The notes under the pieces were generated by a model. It saw nothing but the letters and a program-made list of their open reading frames with translations. It ran no database searches and had not been told where the DNA came from. Positions 40,987-50,298 of a stretch of DNA of 64,000 nucleotides are shown one piece after another. A program made the translations under genes and the position numbers. The stretch comes from Planctomycetota bacterium (GTDB taxonomy: Bacteria > Planctomycetota > UBA1135): the NCBI GenBank assembly GCA_008501825.1, contig QQUA01000022.1, positions 1-64,000 of the forward strand. Direction: 5' to 3'. Position 1 is the first letter of the stretch. Each line of letters opens with the position of its first letter.

Positions 40987-42803
40987 ACCGACGGATGCAT
41001 CCAAACCTGCCGAGGAGGAGCGTAAAACTCCTTGGCGGGCCGCCGGGGAGGATAAACCAGATCTTGAGCTACCGGCCCCCACCACAACGGTGCCAGGAAG
41101 GCGGCCCAATCCTTTTCCAAACCGACCGGTTGCCGATCATCCAAGAAGGTCCCGGAACGGCGAATCAATTGGCTTTGCAAAACCACGGTCGTGATCCCCA
41201 GGTCCTGCAACTGCCGGCGATAGGCGTTCGCCAGTTCCTTTTCGGGAACTTTGATTTCCAATCCCGGCTCGCCACCGTGAGCGGCCATCAACTCGGCCAA
41301 CACCGGTACCTGAGCCAGGCGACGGCGATGCTCCGGATCAAAGCGGGAAGAATAGTGACCGGTGATCAGCGGCTGCCGGTGGACGGTTTGCATGAACATC
41401 GGGCGCATTTGCGAGCGGTCGGAAATTCGCGGGTCAAAAGGCAAAAACAACATCGCGCCTTCGACTTCCTTCGCCCCTAATTCATGGTAAGCCGACGGCA
41501 CCACGTCCCCGCGAGGAACCCGCGGCGGCGGCCAGGATTCCGCCACCATCAGCGAAAGTATCAAGGCGCAAGAGAAGGCTCCCCGGCGCCGATCGGTGCC
41601 GCTGCGACCGGTAGAACCGCGGACGATGCTCTCCAAGGTCAAGGCGAACAATACCGCCAAGCACAGCATGACCACCGTCTGCGCTTTCTCATAACCCCGC
41701 AAAGCCCCAAGCACGGGAAGCTGACTCAACAAGTCGGCCGGCAAGAAGGCTGAGAATTTGCGTCCTCCCAAAGAAAGGTCGGGCCCCAGGGAAAGGCCGA
41801 AGAAAAACAAGGCCAACAGCAACCAGCCGCTGGTTTTGGCGAAACCTCGCAACCAGAACGCCGCCAAAGCTCCCAACACCAGGACGTAACCATAAACGGA
41901 GGTCCAGGAAATCAACCACAGTGGATCATCCAGTTCGTCCGGATCCAGCCTCACCTTCAAACCAGCTAAATCCGCTTGAGTTCGAGGAACCACTTCCTCC
42001 ACTTGAACTCCATTGAGGGCTTCCCGTGCCATCGGTACGGTGCGGTAGGCGGTGAACAAAACGGTCAACGCCAAGCACAACAAGAGACCGGCAAACCAGG
42101 ATCCGCGACCGGCCGGGGGCCCGACGACCAAATAAGCTATGCCCACGAAGGCGGCACAAAGGCCGCTGTAGAGACCGAAGTAAGGACTGGTATAAAACGC
42201 GCACGCCAGCCAAACGGCGGCCCAAATGGCGTGACGGTATCGGCCGCTGTCTTTCAGTTTCAGCAGCGACAAAATCAGAAATGGCAACCACTCGCTATGG
42301 CAATAGCTGATGTTGGTCAGCATTAGCGAATTCCATGGCAGGAATCCGTACGCAATCCCAGCGCCCATACCGGCCCACCAAGAACCGGTGATGTACCGGC
42401 CAAGCAAAAAGGCTCCCCAGGAGGCCAGGAAGAAACTCAGCAAGAACAAAAGGTTATAAGCCGCCGCGGGCCCGAAAGCCCAAGTCACCGGCGCCACGGC
42501 ATAAGCCAACAATACCGGAAAGTTGCCCCAGGAAAGATTGACTCCTGCATCGTAATACAACATCTCGCAATTCAACGGATCTTTCCCCGTGGAAAGTGCT
42601 TCCGCCGCCCACCACAAGTTCCAATATCCGTGACCGAAATCCCCGGTGGGCGTCAGATAAACCTGATCCATGGCCACCGGAATCGGCCAGTGCAACGCCA
42701 GGCTAAGAACGAGAAGAAGCAACAGGCCGCCGACCGCAGGCCAGAACCGCCTCTCGCTTTCCTCGTGGACCTCCAGAACGGGACTCACGGGGTTGGTGCT
42801 CAT
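40866..42803 (-). CDS. Large polytopic membrane protein, glycosyltransferase-like (YfhO/GT-C style)
   Basis: 645 residues with about 12 hydrophobic helices in the first ~430 and a soluble C-terminal domain. The first lumenal loop has LTPTGDFGHGYWNLWWAAEAL, an arrangement (Asp/His-rich first loop, then GxNLSWGNFPV) as in GT-C fold lipid-linked-sugar glycosyltransferases. The soluble part contains LPFDPRISDRSQMRPMFMQT and HYSSRFDPEHRRR. I cannot assign an exact family. Its stop codon lies 121 bp inside the convergent sulfatase gene. The upstream flavoprotein gene is coupled (ATGA), and sugar-nucleotide genes are near, so a role in envelope glycan assembly is likely. Confidence 0.65.
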   Translation of the reverse strand: MSTNPVSPVLEVHEESERRFWPAVGGLLLLLVLSLALHWPIPVAMDQVYLTPTGDFGHGYWNLWWAAEALSTGKDPLNCEMLYYDAGVNLSWGNFPVLLAYAVAPVTWAFGPAAAYNLLFLLSFFLASWGAFLLGRYITGSWWAGMGAGIAYGFLPWNSLMLTNISYCHSEWLPFLILSLLKLKDSGRYRHAIWAAVWLACAFYTSPYFGLYSGLCAAFVGIAYLVVGPPAGRGSWFAGLLLCLALTVLFTAYRTVPMAREALNGVQVEEVVPRTQADLAGLKVRLDPDELDDPLWLISWTSVYGYVLVLGALAAFWLRGFAKTSGWLLLALFFFGLSLGPDLSLGGRKFSAFLPADLLSQLPVLGALRGYEKAQTVVMLCLAVLFALTLESIVRGSTGRSGTDRRRGAFSCALILSLMVAESWPPPRVPRGDVVPSAYHELGAKEVEGAMLFLPFDPRISDRSQMRPMFMQTVHRQPLITGHYSSRFDPEHRRRLAQVPVLAELMAAHGGEPGLEIKVPEKELANAYRRQLQDLGITTVVLQSQLIRRSGTFLDDRQPVGLEKDWAAFLAPLWWGPVAQDLVYPPRRPAKEFYAPPRQVWMHPSVQPFLEAVLGPPAAELEDGALLWRLESLRAEPSEASSSPR

Positions 42804-44227
42804 GGATGACCCTCCACTACTCCCCCTTTACGGCTCATGGCGGACAACTCGAAGGCCGCCTCAGCTCCCATCCTCATCGCTCCATGCATATTTGGGTAAC
42901 AAAAGCCCCCGTTTCGACCGACGGAGCGAAGATTCGGGATCCCGCCCAACCAGTTCTGCACCGTGTCCAAATAGGGTTCGAAGCCGAGTCGAAACACCGG
43001 ATAGGCGTGCTCCTGAACAAAGACGTGGGTTTCCACGATATCTTCCTTTTGGATAAGGCCTTCCGCTTCCAAATCCGACACCATGCGAGCTCGGGTCTCG
43101 GCACCGCCAAGCCACCGATCGTCACCTGGATCGCAGGTGGTTTCGGCCAACAAAAGGGTGTGTCCAGGAGGCTGAACCTGAAGTCCGCTGAGCTTGGGTT
43201 CGGCCAGGCGATGGAAGATCCGATCGCGAAAATAAACGAAAAGAGCGTCCAGAATTTTCTCTTTTCGGACCAGATAACCGTACACCGCAGTGCCCTTGAA
43301 GCTCAGTTGTCGAGCGGCATGTTGCACCTCATCGGGAGCTGAAGGGCGAAGAACTTGGACCAGACTGGGAAGGGGAATGGTGCTGAGGAGGAAGGGACAT
43401 TCCTGGCGCCGGCTTCGACCTTCCGAGTCGGTGAAAACGACCGCTTCCACTTCTCCTCCTTGGTGCTCGACCGCTTCCACCGGAGTATTCAAATGCACCA
43501 AACCGCCTTGCTTTTCCACCGAGGCGGCCATGGACATGGACAATTCTCGGGCCCCGGTCGGCGGGTAGTACAAGGTTTCCTCAAGCGTGGCGCTTTCGAC
43601 CGAGGCATCCTTTTGGTCTTTCAAACCGAACCGCCCCATCAACTTCTTCAACACGTCGACGGCGCTCAATCGGGGCATCTTGGTGCGCACGAAGGTAGCG
43701 GACAACTCGGTGGTGGGAATCCCCCAATAGCGTTCGGTAAAGTCCTGAAAGAAATGCCGGTACAAAGGCTTTCCGTACAACTCGATCAGAGCTTGCTCGG
43801 CATTTTCCGCTTCCTGCTTTTGAAAACGATTGCGCAAGCTTTGCCACGCCAAACCGGATACCGAAGCCATCAGTTCCAGCGGTGGAATGCCTTTTAAGAT
43901 GTCCATGAACTGCAAGGGATAACGCCGAAATCCTTTGCCGTAGCGGATCAGAGCCGATTTCTCCACGCTTTGCAACCGCGGCCCCAATAAGGATTGCAAT
44001 TCTTCAAAGATCTCCCGGTCGTGGGCGTGCAGATGGTGGACGCCGAAATCGTAATAGTTCTCCCCTTGTCGCCGCCCGGCCGCCAAGCCGCCGACCACTT
44101 CCTCTTTTTCAAGCACCAGGGGAGTTAGCCCGTTCTTTGCCAAGGTGTGGGCGGCATACAGACCACAAACGCCGGCTCCCAGAACCACCGGCCGAATCTT
44201 TTGCGCCTCCGCCAATTGAGGTTCCAT
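42800..44227 (-). CDS. FAD-dependent amine-oxidase/protoporphyrinogen-oxidase-like oxidoreductase
   Basis: 475 residues. The N-terminal FAD motif is PVVLGAGVCGLYAAHTLAKNGLTPLVLEKEEVVGGLAAG in pieces; next come YDFGVHHLHAHDREIFEELQSLLG and RRYPLQFMDILKGIPPLELM. The combination of 'YDFGVHHLH' and a 'FRRYPLQ' segment is found in the UDP-galactopyranose-mutase-like/NAD(P)-binding flavoproteins of glycan clusters. The C-terminal FAD segment is SVGRNGGFCYPNMHGAMRMG. Coupled by ATGA to the membrane protein. A redox or isomerase step on a lipid-linked sugar is plausible. Confidence 0.78.
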   Translation of the reverse strand: MEPQLAEAQKIRPVVLGAGVCGLYAAHTLAKNGLTPLVLEKEEVVGGLAAGRRQGENYYDFGVHHLHAHDREIFEELQSLLGPRLQSVEKSALIRYGKGFRRYPLQFMDILKGIPPLELMASVSGLAWQSLRNRFQKQEAENAEQALIELYGKPLYRHFFQDFTERYWGIPTTELSATFVRTKMPRLSAVDVLKKLMGRFGLKDQKDASVESATLEETLYYPPTGARELSMSMAASVEKQGGLVHLNTPVEAVEHQGGEVEAVVFTDSEGRSRRQECPFLLSTIPLPSLVQVLRPSAPDEVQHAARQLSFKGTAVYGYLVRKEKILDALFVYFRDRIFHRLAEPKLSGLQVQPPGHTLLLAETTCDPGDDRWLGGAETRARMVSDLEAEGLIQKEDIVETHVFVQEHAYPVFRLGFEPYLDTVQNWLGGIPNLRSVGRNGGFCYPNMHGAMRMGAEAAFELSAMSRKGGVVEGHP

Positions 44228-44230
44228 GAC

Positions 44231-45523
44231 TCAGCGGGGAATCCCGGTGGTTTGCAAAGCCAACTGCTCCGCGAAACGCTGCTGCAAATAACCGTTGGGC
44301 AAATCCACGTCCGACCAAAGCAGAGCTCGATCCTTGCCAACGGCCTTCTTCAACCGCGGCCGCTGATCGCCTTCACACTCCAACAGGCAAATCGGTAATT
44401 TCCCTTCCGATTCCGCGGCAGCACAAGTTTCAATCAAACCGTAGCAGGCGTCGCCACCGATGCCGTGTTCGATCCGGGTTCCAGCAGGCAAATCCGATTT
44501 GGCGTAAGCGTAAACGTCGGCTACCCGCCCAAAGCTGGGAACCAACATCGGACGGCCGAATTCCACCGCTCTAGCGATCGCTCGAGGTGTCTCCAAATGG
44601 CACAGATGGTAAGGCCGGTAGAACAAATACTCCGGTCCTTCGCCGAGCTTGTAGTACTTCAAATATTCGGCCTGAATCGGATCTTCGCAGCGCCCGACCA
44701 CGAAAACTCCTCCCCCGGGTTCGGCACCGAGGACGTAATCCACCACTCCCTCCGGTCCGTAGCGCTGGAAGTCGAAACACTGAAACACTTGCTCTACTCG
44801 GGCAGCCTTGGGACCTTCCATGCCGGGAACGAAAGGCACCATGCCCGAGGCATTGGAAACCAAAGCCATTTCCACGCCCAATTTGGTGCCATCGGTATAG
44901 GCGCAACATTGGACCGGATTCAAATTGCGGATTTTGGCCTCATAGGCCAAATCGGCGGCGGTGGCGTAGCGATTTAAAAAACCTTTGATGTTGCCGGCCA
45001 TGACCAGATCGAAAGCCCAAAGCTGGATTTCGTCCATCATCCGCCGCAGCACTCCGTGCTGATCGCCGGCATCCGAAGTCACGACTACGCCTTTTTCCTC
45101 CGCCCGCCGGTGCAGCAAGGGTCCCAAGGCCAAATCCACTTCGGCGTTCATCAAGACCACGTGCATGCCGGCTTCGATGGCATCGAAACAAGCCTTTCCG
45201 GCGAAGCCGATGGTGTTGGTCGCTTCCACAAGAACGTCCAACTTCAATTCAGGTCGCTGGCGGAGATAAAACGGGTCGCGGCTGAGAAGCAGGCCGCCGG
45301 AAGAGGGCAGCGGCTGATCCGCGGCCCAATTCTGACTGGGTCCGCCATAGGCCTGAGCGGTCTTCTCCAGGGCCACCGAATCCAGATCCGTGGCCACGAC
45401 CAACTCCATGCCGGGAGTCCGGCGAATTTGCCAAGCGATACCGACGCCCATGGCTCCGCAGCCCAGAAGGGCTACGCGAATGGGCCGGCCTTCAGCTTCC
45501 CTCGCGCGAAGATTTTGGTACAC
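44231..45523 (-). CDS. NAD(P)-dependent dehydrogenase of the homoserine-dehydrogenase-like/SAF type
   Basis: 430 residues. Rossmann start RVALLGCGAMGVGIAWQIRRTPGMELVVATDLDS, then KLDVLVEATNTIGFAGKACFDAIEAGMHVVLMNAEVD and VTSDAGDQHGVLRRMMDEIQLWAFDLVMAGNIKGF. The C-terminal SAF-like part has VYAYAKSDLPAGTRIEHGIGGDACYG. This family (often named 'SAF domain-containing' or confused with FlgA) is found in sugar and secondary-metabolite clusters; its reaction is mostly unknown. It lies 3 bp upstream of the flavoprotein gene in the same direction, so the three minus-strand genes probably form an operon. Confidence 0.78.
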   Translation of the reverse strand: MYQNLRAREAEGRPIRVALLGCGAMGVGIAWQIRRTPGMELVVATDLDSVALEKTAQAYGGPSQNWAADQPLPSSGGLLLSRDPFYLRQRPELKLDVLVEATNTIGFAGKACFDAIEAGMHVVLMNAEVDLALGPLLHRRAEEKGVVVTSDAGDQHGVLRRMMDEIQLWAFDLVMAGNIKGFLNRYATAADLAYEAKIRNLNPVQCCAYTDGTKLGVEMALVSNASGMVPFVPGMEGPKAARVEQVFQCFDFQRYGPEGVVDYVLGAEPGGGVFVVGRCEDPIQAEYLKYYKLGEGPEYLFYRPYHLCHLETPRAIARAVEFGRPMLVPSFGRVADVYAYAKSDLPAGTRIEHGIGGDACYGLIETCAAAESEGKLPICLLECEGDQRPRLKKAVGKDRALLWSDVDLPNGYLQQRFAEQLALQTTGIPR

Positions 45524-45810
45524 AGCGTCACCCTACAGAGCTTGCTTGCTTCATCGGGTAGGAGGGCCAGGAATGTTTAGGAGGAGGAGGCTGGCTGGAC
45601 GGCAGGGCAAAGTATTTCCGGAGGGCCATCCAGCATCGGCTCAGTATAGGACTCGGTCCAAGCCCCAAAGGTTCCACCCTTCAACAAGCGGAAATCCTGT
45701 CCGGAAAAGGGTTTTCCCGGCCGATATAGGCACTAGAAGTGGTCGAGAGGAGTGCGGATGACCTAGAATTCCGCAAAATCGCGCTGGCGGACCACCCTCC
45801 GCCAGACATC
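45524..45810. other. Divergent intergenic region between the SAF-type gene and rfbB
   Basis: 287 bases without a convincing gene. It must hold the promoters of the divergent glycan gene sets, but I cannot point to -35/-10 boxes with confidence. An open frame enters from 45739 in the rfbB frame, but its residues are not those of the family. No repeat, tRNA or terminator is seen. Confidence 0.5.
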
Positions 45811-46911
45811 ATGACGAAGGACCTGGAAGGCAGTCGCATTCTCATCACCGGTGGGGCCGGTTTCATCGGCGCCAACCTGGTCGAGGCTTGCCTTCGTCGC
45901 GGTGCCGGCCGAGTCGCGGTTTTGGATTGCCTGACTTATGCCGCCAATCCGCTTTCCCTGGCTTGGGCTCGGCAACAAAAGGCCTTCGCCTTTCACCAAG
46001 CGGACGTGGTGGATCTTCCGGCATGCAAGAAGATCTTGGCCGAAGTACATCCCGACTGGGTGTTTCACTTGGCGGCGGAATCTCACGTCGACCGTTCGAT
46101 CGAACAACCGCTTCCCTTCGTTCGAACCAACGTTCAAGGAACCGCCAGCCTGCTTCAAGCCAGCCTTCTGCACTGGCAGGCTCTTCCCCAAAGCAGCCAA
46201 GACCGCTTCCGCTTCGTCCACGTTTCCACCGATGAAGTTTTCGGTTCCCTGGAACAGGACGGTTATTTCCGCGAAGACACCCCGGTTGCCCCCAGGTCGC
46301 CCTACGCCGCTTCCAAAGCCGCCTCGGACCATTTGGTTCGAGCCTATGGTCACACTTACGGCCTCCCCTATTCCATGACCCATTGCGGCAATAACTTTGG
46401 ACCTTATCAATTTCCGGAAAAATTAATTCCCTTGATGATCCTGCGAGCCTTGCAAGGCAAGAGCCTGCCGGTGTACGGTCAAGGCATCAACATTCGCGAC
46501 TGGATTCAAGTGGAAGATCATTGCCAGGCCCTGCTGCAAGTAGCGGCGCGGGGCCGAGCCGGACAGGCTTACGTCATTGGCGCTCGCAACGATCGTCCCA
46601 ACCTGGAAGTGGTGGAAGAAATATGCGAGGTCGTTGACCGACTGGGCTTAACCGCCCCCGGAGTTCGCCAAAGCCGAGACTTAATCCGCTTTGTCGAAGA
46701 CAGGCCGGGCCATGACTTTCGCTATGCCATCGATCCGGCAAAATTGGAACGGGAAACGGGTTGGCGACCGCAACGGGAATTTTCCCAGGCTCTCCACGAA
46801 ACCGTGCTCTGGTACCAAGAAAACCAACCTTGGGTGGAAGAGTGCGAAAAGAGTTATGCCGGCCAGCGCTTGGGGCTCGGCCTCACCAGCCCGGGAGGGA
46901 AATCCTCATGA
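45811..46911 (+). CDS. rfbB: dTDP-glucose 4,6-dehydratase
   Basis: 366 residues from the ATG at 45811 (MTKDLEGSRILITGGAGFIGANLV); the frame is open upstream but without family similarity. Extended SDR features: GGAGFIG, LAAESHVDRSI, VSTDEVFGSL, YAASKAASDHLV (Tyr-x-x-x-Lys), CGNNFGPYQFPEKLIPLMI and GINIRDWIQVEDHC. These are the RmlB signatures, including the Asp-Glu pair used for dehydration. It makes dTDP-4-keto-6-deoxyglucose. The stop overlaps the rfbA start (ATGA), so the genes are coupled in the order rfbB-rfbA-rfbC-like. Confidence 0.93.
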   Translation: MTKDLEGSRILITGGAGFIGANLVEACLRRGAGRVAVLDCLTYAANPLSLAWARQQKAFAFHQADVVDLPACKKILAEVHPDWVFHLAAESHVDRSIEQPLPFVRTNVQGTASLLQASLLHWQALPQSSQDRFRFVHVSTDEVFGSLEQDGYFREDTPVAPRSPYAASKAASDHLVRAYGHTYGLPYSMTHCGNNFGPYQFPEKLIPLMILRALQGKSLPVYGQGINIRDWIQVEDHCQALLQVAARGRAGQAYVIGARNDRPNLEVVEEICEVVDRLGLTAPGVRQSRDLIRFVEDRPGHDFRYAIDPAKLERETGWRPQREFSQALHETVLWYQENQPWVEECEKSYAGQRLGLGLTSPGGKSS

Positions 46912-47630
46912 AAGGCGTCATTTTGGCCGGCGGCACCGCCAAACGGCTTCGTCCCTTGACGTTGGTCACCAATAAACATCTGCTTCCGGTAGGCAAGGAG
47001 CCGATGCTGTTTCACGTAGCCCACAAGCTCAACGGCGCTGGCATCGATGAAATCATGGTGATCACCGGCAAGGACCACATGAGCGACATCATCCGCTTGC
47101 TGGGTAGTGGAAAAGAATTCGGTTGCCACTTTACTTATCGGGTTCAGGAAGAAGCCGGCGGCGTGGCTCAGGCTCTCGGCTTGTGCAAAGCCTTCGTCGG
47201 GGAGGATCAAGTGGTCGTGCTCCTCGGCGACAATGTGTTTGAAGACCCCCTTGGCCCCATGATTCGGGAATACTGGCAGGCTGAGAGCGCCGCCCGAGTA
47301 TTTCTGGCGGAAGTAGAACATCCGCAGCGTTTCGGCGTGCCGGTGATTGAAAACGGCAAGATTTCCCAAATCCGGGAAAAGCCGAATCAACCGCCTTGCA
47401 ACTTGGCGGTCACCGGCATTTACATGTACGATGCCTCGGTTTTCAAGATCATCGAGCGGCTGAAACCGTCGAAGCGGGGCGAGTTGGAGATTACCGACGT
47501 CAACAACGCCTTTTTACAAAGAGGGCAATTGAGCTACGGCGAACTTAAGGGATGGTGGACCGATGCCGGCACCTTCGATTCCTTGCACGTAGCCAATACC
47601 CTGGCACGGATGCGTCCGGCCAAGTTCTAA
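46908..47630 (+). CDS. rfbA: Glucose-1-phosphate thymidylyltransferase
   Basis: 240 residues, the short RmlA form. MKGVILAGGTAKRLRPLT is the nucleotide-binding loop, although the usual GxGTRL is altered to GGTAKRL; LLPVGKEPMLFHV, LLGDNVFED (catalytic metal Asp), QRFGVPVIENGKISQIREKP and VTGIYMYDASVF follow. It joins dTTP and glucose-1-phosphate to dTDP-glucose, the substrate of the preceding RfbB. Coupled upstream by ATGA, and followed 2 bp later by the epimerase-like gene. Confidence 0.92.
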   Translation: MKGVILAGGTAKRLRPLTLVTNKHLLPVGKEPMLFHVAHKLNGAGIDEIMVITGKDHMSDIIRLLGSGKEFGCHFTYRVQEEAGGVAQALGLCKAFVGEDQVVVLLGDNVFEDPLGPMIREYWQAESAARVFLAEVEHPQRFGVPVIENGKISQIREKPNQPPCNLAVTGIYMYDASVFKIIERLKPSKRGELEITDVNNAFLQRGQLSYGELKGWWTDAGTFDSLHVANTLARMRPAKF

Positions 47631-47632
47631 CC

Positions 47633-48121
47633 ATGACCGGCCCCTTTCTCGACGGTCCGATCGAAGGGGTGGTGGTTCGCCCCTTGCGCCCGCATCAGGA
47701 TTCCCGCGGCTGGTTGGCCGAGGTGTTTCGGCAAGATGAAATGGACGGCCTCACCGATCCCGCCATGGCCTATGTTTCCGTGACCCTGCCTGGGGTAACC
47801 CGCGGCCCTCACGAACACCGGGAGCAGGCTGATTTATTTGCCTTCGCCGGTCCGGGGGAGTTCCAAATCGTTCTTTGGGACGCCCGGCCGAATTCGCCGA
47901 CCCGCAATCGACGGATGGTGGAATACGGCGGCCGTCACCGCCCGACCTTGGTCTACGTACCTGCCGGCGTAGTACACGCTTATCGAAGCCTTGGCCCAGA
48001 AGAGGGTTGGGTTTGGAACTTTCCGGATCGTTTGTACCGGGGACGAGATCGCTGCGAAACGGTGGATGAAATCCGCCATGAAGATCAGAGCGATTCCCCC
48101 TTCCAAATGCCGGAAGCCTGA
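47633..48121 (+). CDS. dTDP-4-dehydrorhamnose 3,5-epimerase-like cupin
   Basis: 162 residues. RfbC-type features: GPIEGVVVRPLRPHQDSRGWLAEVFR, MAYVSVTLPGVTRGPHEH (His of the dyad), VLVYVPAGVVHAYRSLG-like LVYVPAGVVHAYRSLG and a final WNFPDRLYRG. RfbC normally has about 180 residues and H-x-H at 'VRGLHYQ'; here the motif is RGPHEHREQAD, nearer to shorter RmlC-like cupins that act as 3-epimerase or ketoisomerase. So the final sugar may not be dTDP-L-rhamnose. No rfbD (reductase) is in the window. Two bases after rfbA. Confidence 0.8.
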   Translation: MTGPFLDGPIEGVVVRPLRPHQDSRGWLAEVFRQDEMDGLTDPAMAYVSVTLPGVTRGPHEHREQADLFAFAGPGEFQIVLWDARPNSPTRNRRMVEYGGRHRPTLVYVPAGVVHAYRSLGPEEGWVWNFPDRLYRGRDRCETVDEIRHEDQSDSPFQMPEA

Positions 48122-48333
48122 TTTCTTGACTCAAGCTGAAACCGCCGCCTTCCGAAAAGGGAGGAACCGAAGGCGAATCTCAGGGTCCAGCTACAGCCAA
48201 CCCGCTGCTTTCCGACCCGAGCCACGTGAAAAGACAAACCGACGCTGCCGATCATGGCGCTTCCAATAAATTGTCCTTTTTGCTCAAGGTTCATTCGCCA
48301 GGCCCACACTCACATGACGAGGAAGGAAAGTTG

Positions 48334-49473
48334 ATGATGCGGAAACTACTCCCTGGTTTCGCCTGGATCTTGGCGACCGCGGCGGTCATGGGGCAAACGC
48401 CCCACCCGGTTCACAAGGCAACAACCCCGAAACACGCCGGGGTTTTCAAGATGGCTACCGGACAATTGGAAAAGAGCGCGGCCCAAGCCAACCGCTCCGG
48501 TCCGGAAGTCATCTTCAATGCTTCCGAACTGACCAATTACTACAGCGTGCCCGGCCTGGATCAGGAATGGCTGGATGAAGGCACCGTGCTGGATCGCTCT
48601 CCGATTCAAACCGAACAATGCAACGGTTTTGAATTCGTTTACTGTTCGACCGAGGCCGATGCCACCCAGAATTCTGGGACCGTGACCTTCGCTTTCTACG
48701 ATGAAACGGTGGTCTGCAGCGGGCCCTCCAGCGGCGCCAACTTCGCTCTGGGCGGCTACCTGTGTGCTTACGACATCGTCGGCCTGCCGCTGGGCGATCC
48801 CAACGGCGCCATTCAATGCTGGATCGTGACGGTAGACCTGCAAGGCGGCTTCGAATGCCCGCCTGCCTTGGCCAATACCAGTTGCGGTGCGGAATGGACC
48901 ACCGATGCGGCCAACAGCAAACTGTTCGGCTGGTCTTTCATTCCTAGAAACGACAATACCGGCCCCTGGCTTTCCAAAGGCGGCAGCCAAGCTGCCGGAA
49001 TCGATAACAGCTTCGTTTGGTTCGACCAAGTGGGAGCTCTCGTCGGTTGCTTCTGGTTCGGCGGCACCCCTTGGGCCAATTTCGCCATGAAGATGTTCGG
49101 CAGTTCCGCCGGCAACATCGCCTACAACTCGTGCGCTGCCCCTGGCACCAACGGGGTGATTTACCAGGCCGGGACCTTAACGGTTGCCACGGTAGTGACC
49201 TTTGAGGTGCTGAACCCGACCGCCAACAACTACAGCTTGGTGGCCTCGCTCAGCCCCTTCGACAACCCCGTCGGTTCCGCCGGTCAATTGCTGGTGGCCC
49301 TGCCGGTGCTGTCCCCGACTCCGATCTTGCTGACGGGAGGTTCGGCGAACTTGACCATGCCGAGCACGCTACCGCCGTTGCTCTACACCCAAGTCATCGA
49401 ACACACCGGCCAGAATCCCACCGCCGCTACGGCAGTGGATCTGTCCAATGGCATCCAGCATGCCACCTTCTAG
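48334..49473 (+). CDS. Secreted protein of unknown function
   Basis: 379 residues from 48334 (an ATG at 48337 also possible). It is one of the few genes here with a good ribosome-binding site: GAGGAAGGAAAG at 48319-48330. Signal peptide KLLPGFAWILATAAVMGQ. The mature protein is Cys-, Gly- and Asn-rich with segments SELTNYYSVPGLDQEW, CNGFEFVYCSTEAD, NTSCGAEWTTDA and FVWFDQVGALVGCFWFGG. No family is recognised. A single gene with its own terminator behind it, so probably abundant and exported. Confidence 0.7.
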   Translation: MMRKLLPGFAWILATAAVMGQTPHPVHKATTPKHAGVFKMATGQLEKSAAQANRSGPEVIFNASELTNYYSVPGLDQEWLDEGTVLDRSPIQTEQCNGFEFVYCSTEADATQNSGTVTFAFYDETVVCSGPSSGANFALGGYLCAYDIVGLPLGDPNGAIQCWIVTVDLQGGFECPPALANTSCGAEWTTDAANSKLFGWSFIPRNDNTGPWLSKGGSQAAGIDNSFVWFDQVGALVGCFWFGGTPWANFAMKMFGSSAGNIAYNSCAAPGTNGVIYQAGTLTVATVVTFEVLNPTANNYSLVASLSPFDNPVGSAGQLLVALPVLSPTPILLTGGSANLTMPSTLPPLLYTQVIEHTGQNPTAATAVDLSNGIQHATF

Positions 49474-49495
49474 AGAGTTTCCCCTCGCAAGAGTG

Positions 49496-49525
49496 CACCC
49501 CGCCGTTTCACGGTGGGGTGTTTTT
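49496..49525 (+). terminator. Rho-independent terminator
   Basis: A 10-bp stem CACCCCGCCG (49496-49505) / CGGTGGGGTG (49511-49520), with one G.T pair and loop TTTCA, is followed by five T (49521-49525). It lies 22 bp after the secreted-protein gene. Confidence 0.9.
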
Positions 49526-49574
49526 CTATACTCAGGCTTCCCTTCCTTCTTCGAAACCCACCATCCCTCCCAGC

Positions 49575-50285
49575 ATGCCGGCCCATTCTCCCGACGGCGA
49601 CTCGGTAGTCGATCGCCGCCTTCGCTTCATGGAAAAACTCCGCCGGCGGCAAGCCTCCGGAAAGGAGGCGGAAAATGCCTTGGGAAGCGGGCCCGCCAAC
49701 GCCCACGGACTACCGGAACTGCCGGTGGGACAAAGGGCGGTGGAAAATTGGCCGGTGCTGGATCTGGGCGATCTCCCCCGACTTTCTACCGACAACTGGA
49801 GTTTGGAAATCGGAGGCTTGGTCGCCAGGCCGCAAAGCCTGGATTGGTCTCAATTCCAAGCTTTACCCCAGGTAGAGCAAGTCAGCGATTTTCATTGCGT
49901 GACCACCTGGAGCCGGCTCAAAAACCGCTGGCACGGGGTCCGTTTTTTGGACTTGGCTGCCGCGTGCGAACCTCGGGATGAAGCCAGCCACGTATTCATT
50001 ACCGCTTACGATCACGACCGCCAAAGCGGTGAGGCCTACACCACCAACCTTCCCTTGGCGGAAGCGTTGCACGAAGACGTGCTTTTGGTGCACCGCTGGC
50101 AAGATCGGCCTCTTCCTCCTGAACATGGCGGCCCGGTAAGAATGATCACGCCGCGGCTCTACGCCTGGAAAGGGGCCAAGTGGATTCGCAAAATCGAATT
50201 TCTGGACCGAGATCGGTTGGGTTTCTGGGAAAGAAGGGGCTACTCCAATACCGCGAACCCCTGGTCGAACGACCGTTACGCCTGA
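49575..50285 (+). CDS. Molybdopterin-dependent oxidoreductase (sulfite oxidase/MsrP fold), cytosolic form
   Basis: 236 residues from the ATG at 49575; an upstream ATG at 49518 lies in the terminator's T-tract and is rejected. The Moco domain has LEIGGLVARPQSLDWSQFQALPQV, SDFHCVTTWSRLKNRWHGVRFLDL with the Mo-ligand Cys108, YTTNLPLAEAL and GGPVRMITPRLYAWKGAKWIRKIEFL. No twin-arginine signal is present, unlike MsrP, so the protein seems cytosolic, or its export signal is missing. Substrate unknown (sulfite, sulfoxide or another S/N-oxide). First gene of a set of three with the AspH-like and CehA-like proteins. Confidence 0.88.
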   Translation: MPAHSPDGDSVVDRRLRFMEKLRRRQASGKEAENALGSGPANAHGLPELPVGQRAVENWPVLDLGDLPRLSTDNWSLEIGGLVARPQSLDWSQFQALPQVEQVSDFHCVTTWSRLKNRWHGVRFLDLAAACEPRDEASHVFITAYDHDRQSGEAYTTNLPLAEALHEDVLLVHRWQDRPLPPEHGGPVRMITPRLYAWKGAKWIRKIEFLDRDRLGFWERRGYSNTANPWSNDRYA

Positions 50286-50298
50286 CCCATCCTTCTCC

